Part shown: positions 46,723-56,965 of the stretch, in pieces | Position numbering within the stretch: the first letter of the stretch is position 1 | Layout: each line of letters opens with the position of its first letter | Translations under genes and position numbers: made by a program | NCBI RefSeq assembly: GCF_000763575.1 | Contig: NZ_CP009170.1 | Coordinates: 1,203,501 to 1,267,500 of the forward strand | DNA length: 64,000 nt | Direction: 5' to 3' | From: Thermoanaerobacter kivui | Lineage (GTDB): Bacteria > Bacillota > Thermoanaerobacteria > Thermoanaerobacterales > Thermoanaerobacteraceae | Notes under the pieces: generated by a model | The model's database searches: none | Told to the model about the DNA's origin: nothing | Seen by the model: only the letters and a program-made list of their open reading frames with translations

Positions 46723-48807
46723 TCAACGAGGAATTTCTTCCATTTGATATGCTTCTATTATATCCCCCTCTTTGATGTCATTAAATTTATCAATGCCAAT
46801 ACCACACTCAAAACCCTGCTGGACTTCTCTTACGTCATCTTTAAACCTCTTTAAAGAAGCAATTTTACCTTCATATACTACTATTCCATCTCTTATTACT
46901 CTTATATCAGCATTTCTCAAAATTTTTCCACTTACGACGTAACAACCGGCAACATTTCCTACACCAGGTACTCTAAACACAGCTCTTACTTCTGCTCTTC
47001 CTAACTCCACTTCCTTATACTTAGGCTCTAATAAACCTTTTATAGCGGCTTTTATGTCTTCAATAGCGTCATATATAATTCTGTATAGTCTAACATCAAC
47101 ATTTTCTTTTTCGGCTAAACTTTTTGCATTAGTTTCTGGCCTTACATTGAATCCTATTATAATAGCATTTGAAGCAGATGCCAACATAACGTCTGTTTCA
47201 GTGATAGCTCCTACTGCGCCGTGTATGACTTTTATTCTTACTTCTTCATTGCTGAGCTCTTCTACTGATTTTTTGAGAGCTTCTACCGATCCTTGTACAT
47301 CTGCTTTTATAATGATATTTAATTCTTTTACATTTCCTTCTTTTATTTGATTAAATAACTCTTCAAGAGAAATCTTTTGCTTGCGTTTGAGTTCCATTTC
47401 TTTTTGAAGTTCTTTGCGCTTCTCTGCCAATATTCTCGCTTTTTTATCGTCCTCTAATACTATAAACTTGTCTCCTGCCTCTGGAACCTCAGAAAAACCT
47501 AAAACTTCTACTGGCATAGAGAGTCCTGCTTTTTTAATCCTTTTGCCTTTATCGTCAAACATAGCTCTCACTTTTCCGTAAACAGTACCAGCTAAAATTA
47601 CATCTCCAACCTGCAAGGTTCCGCTTTGGACAATTACGGTTGCAACAGGACCTTTTCCTTTTTCTAATTTTGCTTCTATTATGGTACCTCTTGCAGGTTT
47701 ATTAGGATTAGCTTTTAAATCTTCCATTTCTGCTACCAACAAAATCATTTCTAAGAGATTATCTATACCTATGTTCTTTTTAGCGGATACATTTACACAT
47801 ATAGTATTTCCGCCCCATTCTTCTGGCACAAGCCCTAATTCACTTAGTTCTGTCTTTACTTTGTCTGGATTTGCAGTAGGCAAATCTATTTTATTTATGG
47901 CTACAATAATAGGAACATTAGCAGCTTTTACATGGTTTATCGCTTCAACCGTTTGGGGCATCACGCCATCATCAGCTGCTACCACCAATACTACTATATC
48001 AGTTATGCTGGCACCTCTTGCCCTCATAGCTGTAAAAGCCTCATGTCCAGGAGTATCTAAGAAAACTATTTTTTTGTCGTTTATTTCAACTACTGAAGCG
48101 CCAATATGCTGAGTGATTCCACCAGTTTCTTTCATGGTTACATTAGTTTTTCTGATAGCATCTAATAGAGAAGTTTTACCGTGGTCTACGTGTCCCATTA
48201 CTGTAACAATTGGAGGCCGTGGTTGCAAATCTCTTTCATCGTCTGGCGTATCCTCAAGCAATAACTCGAATTCGTCTTTTACTTCTTCTTTATCTACTAA
48301 AAATCCGTATTCTTCCGCAATTTTTGCCGCATTTTCAAAATCTATTTGCTGGTTTACTGTGACCATTATGCCTTTTGCTATTAATTTTTTTATTATTTCC
48401 GTAGGATTGATTTTCATTTTTTCTGACAATTCTTTGACAGTCAAAAATTCTGGAATGGTTATTATTTTTATCTCGTCTTCTTTTTTCTCTTCTTCAATAT
48501 TTTTAGCAAAAGCTTTTTTGTTGTTCTTTTTATTTTTTTTGCCGCCTTTTTTGCCACTCTTTTTATAAGTTCTTTCTTCTTCTAAATCTTCCATATCATC
48601 AATAAAAGTGTTCTCAACTTCTTCTTTAGTTTCCTCTGTTTCTTTAGGCTTGTCGGTCAATATATCTAATATTAATTCTACATCTTCATCTTCTAAAGTA
48701 CTCATGTGGTTTTTTACCTTGATGTCTAAGTCGTTTAATTTAGATATAAGGTCTTTACTGGATAAATTTAATTCTTTTGCCAGCTCATACACTCTCATTT
48801 TAGACAT
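46723..48807 (-). CDS. infB: Translation initiation factor IF-2
   Basis: 694 residues from ATG 48807, which follows GGAGGTG; upstream codons to 48843 belong to ylxQ. IF2_N domain at the start ([20 protein letters not shown]), a lysine-rich low-complexity linker (about 80-115), a second IF2_N ([20 protein letters not shown]), and the G domain with [34 protein letters not shown] and AINKID. Then come domain II and the C-terminal fMet-tRNA-binding domain. The linker is short compared with enterobacterial IF-2. Confidence 0.97.
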   Translation of the reverse strand: MSKMRVYELAKELNLSSKDLISKLNDLDIKVKNHMSTLEDEDVELILDILTDKPKETEETKEEVENTFIDDMEDLEEERTYKKSGKKGGKKNKKNNKKAFAKNIEEEKKEDEIKIITIPEFLTVKELSEKMKINPTEIIKKLIAKGIMVTVNQQIDFENAAKIAEEYGFLVDKEEVKDEFELLLEDTPDDERDLQPRPPIVTVMGHVDHGKTSLLDAIRKTNVTMKETGGITQHIGASVVEINDKKIVFLDTPGHEAFTAMRARGASITDIVVLVVAADDGVMPQTVEAINHVKAANVPIIVAINKIDLPTANPDKVKTELSELGLVPEEWGGNTICVNVSAKKNIGIDNLLEMILLVAEMEDLKANPNKPARGTIIEAKLEKGKGPVATVIVQSGTLQVGDVILAGTVYGKVRAMFDDKGKRIKKAGLSMPVEVLGFSEVPEAGDKFIVLEDDKKARILAEKRKELQKEMELKRKQKISLEELFNQIKEGNVKELNIIIKADVQGSVEALKKSVEELSNEEVRIKVIHGAVGAITETDVMLASASNAIIIGFNVRPETNAKSLAEKENVDVRLYRIIYDAIEDIKAAIKGLLEPKYKEVELGRAEVRAVFRVPGVGNVAGCYVVSGKILRNADIRVIRDGIVVYEGKIASLKRFKDDVREVQQGFECGIGIDKFNDIKEGDIIEAYQMEEIPR

Positions 48808-48808
48808 A

Positions 48809-49132
48809 TTATTCACCTCCATAATTTTCTTCCTTTGCCGCATCTAATAATACTTTAGCTAGTCCCTCATCTGTTATACCAATTACTCCAACTTGCTCTC
48901 TGCCTATAGCTCTTGCCAATAACTCTTTTGTAGAATGGACAATATAAGGAATATTTCTAAACTCACACATTCTTGAAAATTTTTTATAGGTGTTTTTTGA
49001 AACATCCCTTGCTAAAATTACTAAAAAAACCTTCTTTAATTTGAGATATTTATCTACACTATAGGTTCCAGAAACCAGTTTACCCGCTTTTTTAGAGATC
49101 CCAAGTATGGAATGAAACCTGTCATTCTTCAT
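48809..49132 (-). CDS. ylxQ: YlxQ, L7Ae-type ribosomal-protein-like RNA-binding protein
   Basis: 107 residues, L7Ae/L30e fold: [31 protein letters not shown] and [16 protein letters not shown] are the conserved blocks. Relatives bind K-turn RNA. GGAGGT overlaps the ylxR 3' end, and the start overlaps the ylxR stop by 11 bases. The stop is one base from the infB start, so ylxR-ylxQ-infB are tightly coupled. Confidence 0.88.
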   Translation of the reverse strand: MKNDRFHSILGISKKAGKLVSGTYSVDKYLKLKKVFLVILARDVSKNTYKKFSRMCEFRNIPYIVHSTKELLARAIGREQVGVIGITDEGLAKVLLDAAKEENYGGE

Positions 49133-49397
49133 CTTGGACCTCCCTCTTTAATTGCTGGTAAATTTCTTCTGAGATAGGTATTTCCAACGCTTTTTCTATT
49201 CTTTTAAGCTTCACAGCCTTTTCAAAACAGTCTACGTTTCTACAAATATAACATCCTCTCCCCGCCACTTTACCCGTTAAATCTACCTGTACACCCGAAT
49301 CTTTTGCCCTTCTTACAATTCGTATTAACTCTTTTTTAGGTTTCATTTGCTGGCAACCCAAACACATCCTCATGGGGACCTTTTTTGTCTTCATCAT
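49122..49397 (-). CDS. rnpM: YlxR / RnpM family nucleic-acid-binding protein
   Basis: 91 residues. The family signature is RMCLGCQQMKPKKELIRIVR followed by GKVAGRGCYICRNVDCFEKA, with four cysteines that may bind metal or RNA. The B. subtilis homologue, encoded at the same nusA-infB location, has been described as an RNase P modulator. GAGGTGAA precedes a double ATG. It sits 10 bases downstream of nusA. Confidence 0.9.
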   Translation of the reverse strand: MMKTKKVPMRMCLGCQQMKPKKELIRIVRRAKDSGVQVDLTGKVAGRGCYICRNVDCFEKAVKLKRIEKALEIPISEEIYQQLKREVQDEE

Positions 49398-49407
49398 TTC
49401 ACCTCAC

Positions 49408-50448
49408 TTAGCTTTTTACCATGGACTCGCTTTTTATATCTATTTTCCACCCCGTAAGTTTTGCCGCCAATCTAGCATTTTGTCCTTCTTTTCCAATTGC
49501 CAAGGATAATTGATAATCAGGAACAATAACCTGTGCAACTTTTTCCTTTTCATCTAAAATCTCAATGCTTAAAGCCTTTGCTGGACTTAATGCATTCATT
49601 ATAAATTCTTGAGGCTTTGAACTCCATTTCACTATGTCTATTTTTTCACCTTTTAATTCATTGACAACAGCTTGTACTCTACTGCCTTTATACCCAACAC
49701 AGGCTCCAACTGGATCTACATTTTCGTCTCTGCTAAAAACAGCCATCTTCGTCCTTGACCCTGCTTCTCTCGCAATACTTCGGATTTCAACTATTCCCTG
49801 CTGAATTTCAGGGACTTCTAATTCAAATAACCTCTTCACAAGTCCTGGATGAGACCGTGAAATTAAAATTTGGGGTCCTTTGGTAGTCTTTTTTACTTCA
49901 ACGATGTACACTTTAATTCTATCGCCAGGAGTAAAAGTCTCTCCTGGAATTTGTTCAGTAGGCCCTAATACTGCTTCTATTCTTCCTAAATTGACCAATA
50001 CAGTTTTTTTATCAACCCTTGTCACTATTCCCGTTACAACTTCTGTCTCTTTGCTTAAAAATTCCTCATAAATTACGTTTCGTTCAGCTTCTCTAATCCT
50101 TTGGATTACAACTTGCTTGGCATTTTGGGCTGCAATTCTGCCAAAAGTCTTAGGAGTTACTTCTATATCGACTATATCTCCCACTTGATATTTTTTGTTT
50201 ATTTTTCTTGCATCTTCCAAACTAATTTCTAATAAATCGTTATACACATTTTCCACCACAGTTTTTTGTGCATAAACTTTTACATCGCCTGTTTCTCTAT
50301 CCATCACAACTTTAACATTTTGAGAAGAACCATAATTTTTTTTATACGCTGAAACCAAAGCAGCTTCTATTGCTTCAAACATGATATCTTTTGATATTCC
50401 TTTTTCCTCACAAATAGAATTTAAAGCTTCGATGAATTCTGCGTTCAT
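49408..50448 (-). CDS. nusA: Transcription termination/antitermination factor NusA
   Basis: 346 residues. The N-terminal RNA polymerase-binding domain (EFIEALNSICEEKGISKDIM) is followed by S1 (VVTGIVTRVDKKTVLVNLG) and two KH domains, with GACVGYKGSRVQAVVNELKGE and SLAIGKEGQNARLAAKLTGWKI. The short form without acidic repeats is usual in Firmicutes. It lies 21 bases after rimP in the rimP-nusA-ylxR-ylxQ-infB-rbfA operon. Confidence 0.97.
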   Translation of the reverse strand: MNAEFIEALNSICEEKGISKDIMFEAIEAALVSAYKKNYGSSQNVKVVMDRETGDVKVYAQKTVVENVYNDLLEISLEDARKINKKYQVGDIVDIEVTPKTFGRIAAQNAKQVVIQRIREAERNVIYEEFLSKETEVVTGIVTRVDKKTVLVNLGRIEAVLGPTEQIPGETFTPGDRIKVYIVEVKKTTKGPQILISRSHPGLVKRLFELEVPEIQQGIVEIRSIAREAGSRTKMAVFSRDENVDPVGACVGYKGSRVQAVVNELKGEKIDIVKWSSKPQEFIMNALSPAKALSIEILDEKEKVAQVIVPDYQLSLAIGKEGQNARLAAKLTGWKIDIKSESMVKS

Positions 50449-50469
50449 ACTATTGCTCCCTCCTTAATT

Positions 50470-50925
50470 TTAAAACTTTATGACTGGTTTAACAAGACTT
50501 ACATTTTTCATGTCGAATTCTTTTCTTGCGCCGTTGTACAAAATGCAGACTTTATCTCCAGTAAACTCTAAAAGTTCCCCTTCAAATTTTTTCTTTTTAT
50601 CAACAGGAGCGTACAAAGATACCTCTACTTCTGCGCCAATGTGCTTTTCAAAGTCTCGAGGTGTTTTAAGAGGCCTGTCAATGCCAGGGGAAGACACTTC
50701 TAAAATGTAACTGTGTTCTATTGGGTCAACCTCATCAAGTCTATCACTTAGATATTCACTTACCAATTGACAATCATCTAATGTTATACCACCCTCTTTA
50801 TCTATATAAACCCGTAAATACCAGTGACTGCCTTCTTTTTTGTATTCCACATCTACCAATTCAAAATTGTTTTTTTCTAAGATGGGCATAACTAAATCCC
50901 TTGTAAGTTGTTCAATTTTAGACAT
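50470..50925 (-). CDS. rimP: Ribosome maturation factor RimP
   Basis: 151 residues, two small domains. Recognised by DLVMPILEKNNFELVDVEYKKEG, RVYIDKEGGITLDDCQLVSEYLSDRLDE and LEVSSPGIDRPLKTPRDFEKHIG. It helps early 30S assembly. AGGAGG precedes the ATG. It is the first gene of the nusA-infB operon, with a promoter (51022-51050) and a hairpin in its leader. Confidence 0.94.
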   Translation of the reverse strand: MSKIEQLTRDLVMPILEKNNFELVDVEYKKEGSHWYLRVYIDKEGGITLDDCQLVSEYLSDRLDEVDPIEHSYILEVSSPGIDRPLKTPRDFEKHIGAEVEVSLYAPVDKKKKFEGELLEFTGDKVCILYNGARKEFDMKNVSLVKPVIKF

Positions 50926-50970
50926 ACACTTTTCCTCCTATATTTAATTTTTCAAATTTATATATAAACT

Positions 50971-50994
50971 AAAGAGTGGGAATACCCACTCTTT
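50971..50994 (-). terminator. Hairpin between the nusA-operon promoter and rimP (polC terminator or attenuator)
   Basis: Perfect ten-bp stem AAAGAGTGGG / CCCACTCTTT with a four-base loop. No clean T-run follows on the - strand. It lies downstream of the promoter at 51022-51050, so it is in the rimP leader as well as behind polC. Confidence 0.6.
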
Positions 50995-51021
50995 GAGTAA
51001 AGCATTATATTGACATAATAA

Positions 51022-51050
51022 TTATAGCATACACCTTTTACCAATGCAAC
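51022..51050 (-). promoter_or_regulatory. Promoter of the rimP-nusA-infB operon
   Basis: On the - strand TTGCAT (51050-51045), 17 bases, TATAAT (51027-51022) with an extended TGC just before it. It begins three bases past the polC stop. Confidence 0.8.
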
Positions 51051-51052
51051 AT

Positions 51053-54000
51053 TTAAAACAAACTTAATTGATTAGATTCTGGCAAATCGGTTAAACAGCC
51101 ATACTGTTTTAATATTTCTATAACTGTTTTACTGACCTTTGTTCTGTTTCTAAAATCTTCAACAGATAGAAATTTGCCATTTTCTCTTTCTTGTGCAATT
51201 GCTTTGGCTGCTTGTATTCCTACTCCCTCTAAAGAATTAAGAGGTGGTAGCAATCCTTCTTCAGTAATCAAAAATTTGACTGCATCAGATTTATATAAGT
51301 CTACATTTATAAACTTAAATCCTCTTAGGTACATCTCTAAAGCTACTTCTAATACTGTTAAAAGGCTTTTTTCTTTAGGACTAGCATTATTTCCTTTCGC
51401 TTCTATCTCTTTTATAGCATTTTTTATGCTGTCTTTCCCTTTTAATACAATATCCAAATTAAAGTCATCTGCTCTAACGGTAAAGTAAGTAGCATAAAAG
51501 GCTTCTGGATAATGAACTTTAAAATAAGCAATTCGAAATGCCATTATTACGTATGCCACAGCATGGGCCTTAGGAAACATATATTTTATTTTTTGGCAAG
51601 ACTCAATAAACCAATTTGGAACACCGTGTTTTCTCATTTCTTCTATTTCTTCTTGTGTTACACCTTTGCCTTTCCTCACATTTTCCATTATTTTGAAAGA
51701 CAATTTTTTGTCCATACCTTTGCTTATCAAATAAAGCATTATGTCATCTCTTGTAGATATTACTTCTTTTAATGTAGCTATTCCTTCTCTTATTATATCC
51801 TGAGCATTGTTAAGCCATACATCAGTGCCGTGAGAAAGTCCACTTATGCGTACTAGTTCTGCAAAAGTAGTAGGACAAGTGTCAATAAGCATTTGTCTTA
51901 CAAACTTTGTACCAAACTCAGGTAATCCTAAAGTACCCACAGGAGTATTTAGCTCTTCAGGGTCTATTCCCAATGCTTCTACACTGGTAAATAAACTCAT
52001 AGTTTTTTTATCATCTAAAGGAATTTCTCTTGCATTAATGCCGGTTAAATCCTCCAGCATTCTTATAACTGTAGGGTCATCATGCCCTAAAATATCCAGT
52101 TTTAAAAGCCTTCCGCTTATTGAATGGTAGTCAAAATGAGTTGTTATAACATCGGTGTCTTCTGCATCTGCAGGATGCTGTATAGGAGTAAAATCGTAAA
52201 TGCTTTTATCTTTAGGGACAACCATAATTCCACCTGGATGTTGTCCTGTAGTTCTTTTCACTCCTGTACAGCCCATTGTCAACCTTTTAATTTCAGATTT
52301 ATGAACTACCAAATTACGCTCTTCAAAATATTTTTTGACGTAACCAAACGCGGTTTTGTCTGCAAGAGTTCCAATAGTACCTGCTCTGAAAACATGCCCT
52401 TTACCAAAAAGTTCTTCCGTGTATTTGTGAGCGACGGGCTGATATTCTCCTGAGAAATTAAGGTCTATGTCTGGTTCTTTGTCTCCTTCAAACCCTAAAA
52501 ACACCTCAAAAGGTATGTCAAAACCGTCTTTTTTCATTAACGTTCCACAAGAAGGGCAAACTTTGTCGGGCATGTCTACTCCGCAACCATAGCTGCCATC
52601 AGTTATAAATTCAGAGTGTTTGCAATTAGGACAAACATAATGGGGTGGAAGTGGATTAACCTCTGTTATTCCACTCATAGTAGCAACTAAAGAAGAACCT
52701 ACAGAACCTCTTGACCCCACTAAGTAACCATCTTTTAACGACTTAGAAACTAATTTTTGCGCTATTATATACATTACCGCATAACCGTTGTTGATTATAG
52801 AATTCAACTCTCTATCAAGGCGACTTTGAACTATTTCAGGTAGAGGGTTACCATATATCTCATGAGCTTTCGTGAGTGTAAGCCTTCTTAATTCTTCCTC
52901 TGCCCCCTCAATAACAGGCGGAAAAGTACCATCTGGAATGGGTTTAACCTCTTCAATTGAATCCGCAATTTTATTTGGATTATCAATTACAATTTCTTTT
53001 GCTACTTCTTCTCCCAAGTATTCAAATTCTTTTAACATCTCATCAGTAGTCTTAAAATACAGAGGCGGTTGCCTATCTGCATCTTTATATCCTTTACCTA
53101 CCATTAAAATCTTTCGGTATATATCATCCCATGGGTCTAAAAAGTGTACGTCTCCAGTTGCCACTACAAGTTTGTTGTATTTTTTCCCTAATTGATAAAT
53201 CTTTTTGTTTATTTCCTTTAAATCTTCTATACTTTTGACTTCACCTTTTTCAATCAAAAATTCATTATTGCCAATTGGCTGTACTTCTAAATAATCGTAA
53301 AATGCTATGATACTTTCTAATTTGTTTTCTTCTAAGTTAGAAACAATCGCTCTAAAAACTTCTCCTTGTTCGCAAGCAGAACCTATTATAAGCCCTTCTC
53401 TCATGCTGATGAGCAAACTTTTAGGGATTCGAGGTGTTCTATGAAAGTATTCCAAATTAGATTTAGATATTATTTCGTATAAATTTCTCAGTCCTCTTTG
53501 GTCTTTAACTAGTACAGTGACATGATAAACAGGAAGTTTTTTTATGTCTACTTGGCTTTCTTTCAAAACTGTGTTTATTTCACTTACTTTTTTTATGTTT
53601 AATTCTTTCAATTTATCAAGAGATTTTATAAATATCTCTGCTGTAGCCATTGCGTCATCTACAGCTCTGTGGTGATGTTCTAATTTTACTTGAAGATGTT
53701 CCGCTACTGTGTCTAACTTATAATTTTTTAATTCTTTAAAAAGGTGTCTACTCAATTCCAAAGTGTCTAACACAGCATTTTTAATGTTCAAATTCAATCT
53801 TTTAGCTTTAGACTTTATAAAAGATACGTCAAAATTTGCATTGTGAGCTACCAAAACGCTGTTTGATGCAAATTCTAAAAACTTTGGCAGAACTTTTTCT
53901 ATGGTAGGAGCATCTTTCACCATCGATTCGTTGATTCCTGTAAGCTTTGTTATAAAAGAAGAAATGGGTACACGCGGATTTACAAATGTCTCAAAGGTGT

Positions 54001-55258
54001 CTACTATTTTTCCTCCTTTTATTTTTACTGCCCCAATTTCTATTATTTCATCATTTATATTTGAAAGGCCAGTAGTTTCTATATCAAAGACAGTAAATTC
54101 ATCCTCTAAAGTTAAATCTGTTTCACCTGTTACAATTGGTATACCATCATCTACTAAGTATCCTTCTACCCCGTATATAACTTTTACGCCGTACTTTTGA
54201 GACGCTTCCATGGCTTCAGGGAATGCCTGAACAACAGCATGGTCTGTTACGGCAATAGCCTTGTGCCCCCACTCTGCTGCTCTTTTAACCAAATCAGTTA
54301 TGGAAGCTACAGCGTCCATACTGCTCATTTGAGTGTGAAGGTGCAATTCTACCCTCTTTTCTTTGCTTAAATCTTCTCTAACTCTTGGTGCAACCAATTG
54401 CAAATCTTTTAAGTTGATTATCAAGTCCCCTTCATATTTATCGTATATCACTGTTCCTCTCACTTTTACAAAAGCGTCAATATCAATAACTTCTTTTAAA
54501 GAAGAGTATTTGTCTTCTGTCAAAAAAGCCTTCACAGCTATAGAAGAAGTGTAATCAGTAATATCAAAGGTCATCAAAATCTTGGACTTCAATTCTTTGA
54601 AATCGACAGAAAATATTTTACCCTCAATTACAACCTCTTCGCTTTCTGCAGAAATATCTTTTATAGGTATTGCTGCTTCTTTTATTTCTTTTCCCACCAG
54701 CACTTTCAAATCTTTTTGCTTTTCTATCTTGTCAGTAATTTCTTTGCTATTTCTAGTAACTTCCTCTATAATTTTTGTATCTTCTTCTATTATTTTTCCC
54801 AAGGTATTCTCAAACTCTTCATTTAAAACCACATCTATATCAACTGAAAAATCATATTCTTCTTTTAAAAGCTCTTTAATGGCAAAGGCTATTTTATTAG
54901 CTTTGATAAATTCATATACAACTTCATTAGGAGCTTCCAGAACTAATCTGTTTTCTCTAAGATTTATGTTGCAGGTCTTTAAAAAACTAAGAGCAGAAGT
55001 AAAATTTTCACTTACGCGAATAACTATAGATTCAAAATTGTCTATAACATCTTGTAAGTTATTCAAAGTTTTAGGTTTTTCTATTACTATATCGATGTCT
55101 TTAACTAAAGGAAGTTTTGTTAAAATAAAGCTTTTAAGCTTTTGCATTTCTGCAGTTTTTTTGTTATCACCTATAACATTAAGTATCAATTTTCTCTCTT
55201 TTTTTATCAATTTAACTCTCTTGATGTGAAATTCATTTTGCAAAAAAGACGGAATCAT
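51053..55258 (-). CDS. polC: DNA polymerase III alpha subunit, PolC type
   Basis: 1401 residues; the replicative polymerase of Gram-positive bacteria. In order: N-terminal region, OB domain (about 210-310), PHP domain part 1 (KRVELHLHTQMSSMD), the inserted 3'-5' proofreading exonuclease (TVFDIETTGLSNINDEIIE with the DEDDh residues), PHP part 2, and a zinc-binding stretch (CPNCKHSEF and CPSCGTLMKK). The palm follows with EPDIDLNFSGEYQP, and C-terminal helix-hairpin-helix and beta-binding regions end the protein. Length is normal. ATG 55258 is five bases from GAGGG; the TTG before it is too close. Confidence 0.97.
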   Translation of the reverse strand: MIPSFLQNEFHIKRVKLIKKERKLILNVIGDNKKTAEMQKLKSFILTKLPLVKDIDIVIEKPKTLNNLQDVIDNFESIVIRVSENFTSALSFLKTCNINLRENRLVLEAPNEVVYEFIKANKIAFAIKELLKEEYDFSVDIDVVLNEEFENTLGKIIEEDTKIIEEVTRNSKEITDKIEKQKDLKVLVGKEIKEAAIPIKDISAESEEVVIEGKIFSVDFKELKSKILMTFDITDYTSSIAVKAFLTEDKYSSLKEVIDIDAFVKVRGTVIYDKYEGDLIINLKDLQLVAPRVREDLSKEKRVELHLHTQMSSMDAVASITDLVKRAAEWGHKAIAVTDHAVVQAFPEAMEASQKYGVKVIYGVEGYLVDDGIPIVTGETDLTLEDEFTVFDIETTGLSNINDEIIEIGAVKIKGGKIVDTFETFVNPRVPISSFITKLTGINESMVKDAPTIEKVLPKFLEFASNSVLVAHNANFDVSFIKSKAKRLNLNIKNAVLDTLELSRHLFKELKNYKLDTVAEHLQVKLEHHHRAVDDAMATAEIFIKSLDKLKELNIKKVSEINTVLKESQVDIKKLPVYHVTVLVKDQRGLRNLYEIISKSNLEYFHRTPRIPKSLLISMREGLIIGSACEQGEVFRAIVSNLEENKLESIIAFYDYLEVQPIGNNEFLIEKGEVKSIEDLKEINKKIYQLGKKYNKLVVATGDVHFLDPWDDIYRKILMVGKGYKDADRQPPLYFKTTDEMLKEFEYLGEEVAKEIVIDNPNKIADSIEEVKPIPDGTFPPVIEGAEEELRRLTLTKAHEIYGNPLPEIVQSRLDRELNSIINNGYAVMYIIAQKLVSKSLKDGYLVGSRGSVGSSLVATMSGITEVNPLPPHYVCPNCKHSEFITDGSYGCGVDMPDKVCPSCGTLMKKDGFDIPFEVFLGFEGDKEPDIDLNFSGEYQPVAHKYTEELFGKGHVFRAGTIGTLADKTAFGYVKKYFEERNLVVHKSEIKRLTMGCTGVKRTTGQHPGGIMVVPKDKSIYDFTPIQHPADAEDTDVITTHFDYHSISGRLLKLDILGHDDPTVIRMLEDLTGINAREIPLDDKKTMSLFTSVEALGIDPEELNTPVGTLGLPEFGTKFVRQMLIDTCPTTFAELVRISGLSHGTDVWLNNAQDIIREGIATLKEVISTRDDIMLYLISKGMDKKLSFKIMENVRKGKGVTQEEIEEMRKHGVPNWFIESCQKIKYMFPKAHAVAYVIMAFRIAYFKVHYPEAFYATYFTVRADDFNLDIVLKGKDSIKNAIKEIEAKGNNASPKEKSLLTVLEVALEMYLRGFKFINVDLYKSDAVKFLITEEGLLPPLNSLEGVGIQAAKAIAQERENGKFLSVEDFRNRTKVSKTVIEILKQYGCLTDLPESNQLSLF

Positions 55259-55271
55259 CAAATCCCTCTTT

Positions 55272-55892
55272 CTATACCCACATTTTTATAATATCAAAAT
55301 ACATTCTAAGGCGCGCATAAAATCCTCTAAAAAATCCTAATTTTTCCTCTTTCATTACGTGAGTCATATTTTCTAAAGGCACATTCACAATCCGCAGATT
55401 GTTTTTTATTGCGTGCCTATTCAAAGCAATTTCTACGCCAAATCTGCTCATTTCCATCTCCTGTATGTTTTCTAGGAATTTTCTTTTTATCGCTCTTTGA
55501 CCTGATAAAAAAGGAGCAACTTTTTGTGCAAAATCTGTAAATTTTCTTCCTCCAGCAAAAATTCCGATTGTCATATCTGCTTCATCTTTTAAAACAGGAT
55601 TTACAAGACTTAAAAAGTGCTTTTCTGTAAGTCCAATTAAATCCGCATCTAACATTACGATAATATCGCCTTTTGAGTTTTCTATTCCTGCTTTTAAAGC
55701 CTTGCCTTTCCCTGAATTTTCTTCTAAATCAAACACCTTTACATTATATTTAAGAGCTTGTTCTTTTGTATCATCAGTAGAGCCGTCATTGACTACTATG
55801 ATTTCATCAATAATATCTATCTTTTCTAACACAGATAAAACCCTGCCTATGTTTTTGCCTTCATTAAAAGCAGGTACTATGACAGAAATCAT
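55272..55892 (-). CDS. Family 2 glycosyltransferase
   Basis: 206 residues, GT-A fold: SVIVPAFNEGKNIGRVLSVLE, IIVVNDGSTDDT and VMLDADLIGL (the DxD metal site) are plain, and EMEMSRFGVEIALNRHA resembles the dolichyl-phosphate-mannose synthase-like group. There is no membrane segment apart from a hydrophobic C-terminal end. The acceptor is unknown; a lipid carrier is a reasonable guess. AAGGAGG precedes the ATG, which overlaps the ispG stop, and polC follows after 13 bases, so it is in the ispG-GT2-polC unit. Confidence 0.85.
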   Translation of the reverse strand: MISVIVPAFNEGKNIGRVLSVLEKIDIIDEIIVVNDGSTDDTKEQALKYNVKVFDLEENSGKGKALKAGIENSKGDIIVMLDADLIGLTEKHFLSLVNPVLKDEADMTIGIFAGGRKFTDFAQKVAPFLSGQRAIKRKFLENIQEMEMSRFGVEIALNRHAIKNNLRIVNVPLENMTHVMKEEKLGFFRGFYARLRMYFDIIKMWV

Positions 55893-56953
55893 TAAAAATC
55901 CTCCTTAACTAACCTCTCAATTTCCTTCATCAACTCATCTACAAGGTCTTTTTCTTTTACCTTTTTATACACTTTGCCTTTTTTAAAAATCAACCCTTCT
56001 CCATCTCCACCTGCTATACCGATATCCGCTTCTTTTGCTTCACCCGGTCCATTTACTGCACATCCCATAACAGCAACCTTTAAGGGCTTTTTAATATGCA
56101 TCGTCCTTTTTTCTACTTCTTCTGCTAACTTTATCAAGTCAATTTTTGTTCTGCCGCAGGTAGGGCAAGAAATAATTTCTACTCCTTCTTTTAGAAGGCC
56201 TAAAGAACGTAAAATCTGTTTTCCTACTCTTATCTCATGGACTGGGTCACCTGTTAGAGAAACTCGTATTGTGTCTCCTATTCCTAAATAAAGTAATGTT
56301 CCTATTCCTATAGCAGATTTTATAGTACCAGCTTCAATAGTCCCCGCCTCCGTTATACCTACGTGCAATGGATAATTTACTTTTGAAGAAGCAAGTTTAT
56401 AAGCTTCTATAGTAAGTGGTACATTTGGAGTTTTCAACGAAATAACTATATCATAAAAGCCTAACTTTTCTAAAATTAAAACATTTTTTAAAGCGCTTTC
56501 CACAACTGCTTCGGCAGTTACTCCCTTGTATTTGTTTAATATTTCTTTTTTCAACGATCCAGAATTTACCCCTATTCTAATAGGAATGCCTCTTTCCTTT
56601 GCCATTTCTACCACTTTTTTGATATTTTCTTCTTTTCCTATGTTTCCGGGATTAATTCTTATTTTGTCCGCTCCATTTTCAATTGATTTTATTGCGAGGC
56701 GATAGTCAAAATGAATATCTGCTACCAAAGGAATATTTATATTTTTCTTTATTTCTTTTATTGCTTCAGCCGCTTTCATATCTGGAACAGCAACTCTTAT
56801 AATATCACAGCCTTCAGCTTCTAGTCTTTTTATCTGCTCAATTGTTTTTTCAATATCGTGGGTATCCGTGTTAGTCATAGACTGAACCAAAATTGGATTA
56901 TTTCCTCCAATTTTTTTATTGCCTATTTTGACCTCACAAGTAATTTTTCTCAT
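55892..56953 (-). CDS. ispG: 4-hydroxy-3-methylbut-2-enyl diphosphate synthase (IspG/GcpE)
   Basis: 353 residues; the penultimate MEP-pathway enzyme, with a TIM barrel and a C-terminal 4Fe-4S domain. The cluster ligands are in [13 protein letters not shown] and [17 protein letters not shown]-terminal [15 protein letters not shown] is typical. GTG 56962 is in frame but forms part of AAAGGTG; ATG 56953 is preferred. The decayed rseP copy ends 12 bases upstream, so the native promoter route from uppS-cdsA-dxr-rseP is now interrupted by 3.4 kb. Confidence 0.96.
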   Translation of the reverse strand: MRKITCEVKIGNKKIGGNNPILVQSMTNTDTHDIEKTIEQIKRLEAEGCDIIRVAVPDMKAAEAIKEIKKNINIPLVADIHFDYRLAIKSIENGADKIRINPGNIGKEENIKKVVEMAKERGIPIRIGVNSGSLKKEILNKYKGVTAEAVVESALKNVLILEKLGFYDIVISLKTPNVPLTIEAYKLASSKVNYPLHVGITEAGTIEAGTIKSAIGIGTLLYLGIGDTIRVSLTGDPVHEIRVGKQILRSLGLLKEGVEIISCPTCGRTKIDLIKLAEEVEKRTMHIKKPLKVAVMGCAVNGPGEAKEADIGIAGGDGEGLIFKKGKVYKKVKEKDLVDELMKEIERLVKEDF

Positions 56954-56965
56954 TTTTATCACCTT

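Noticed and set aside
48113-48568. 151-codon open frame opposite infB
   Set aside because: Low-complexity Ser/Phe-rich antisense of the lysine-rich IF-2 linker.
54582-55229. 215-codon open frame opposite polC
   Set aside because: Ser/Phe/Ile-rich antisense shadow of the polC N-terminal region.
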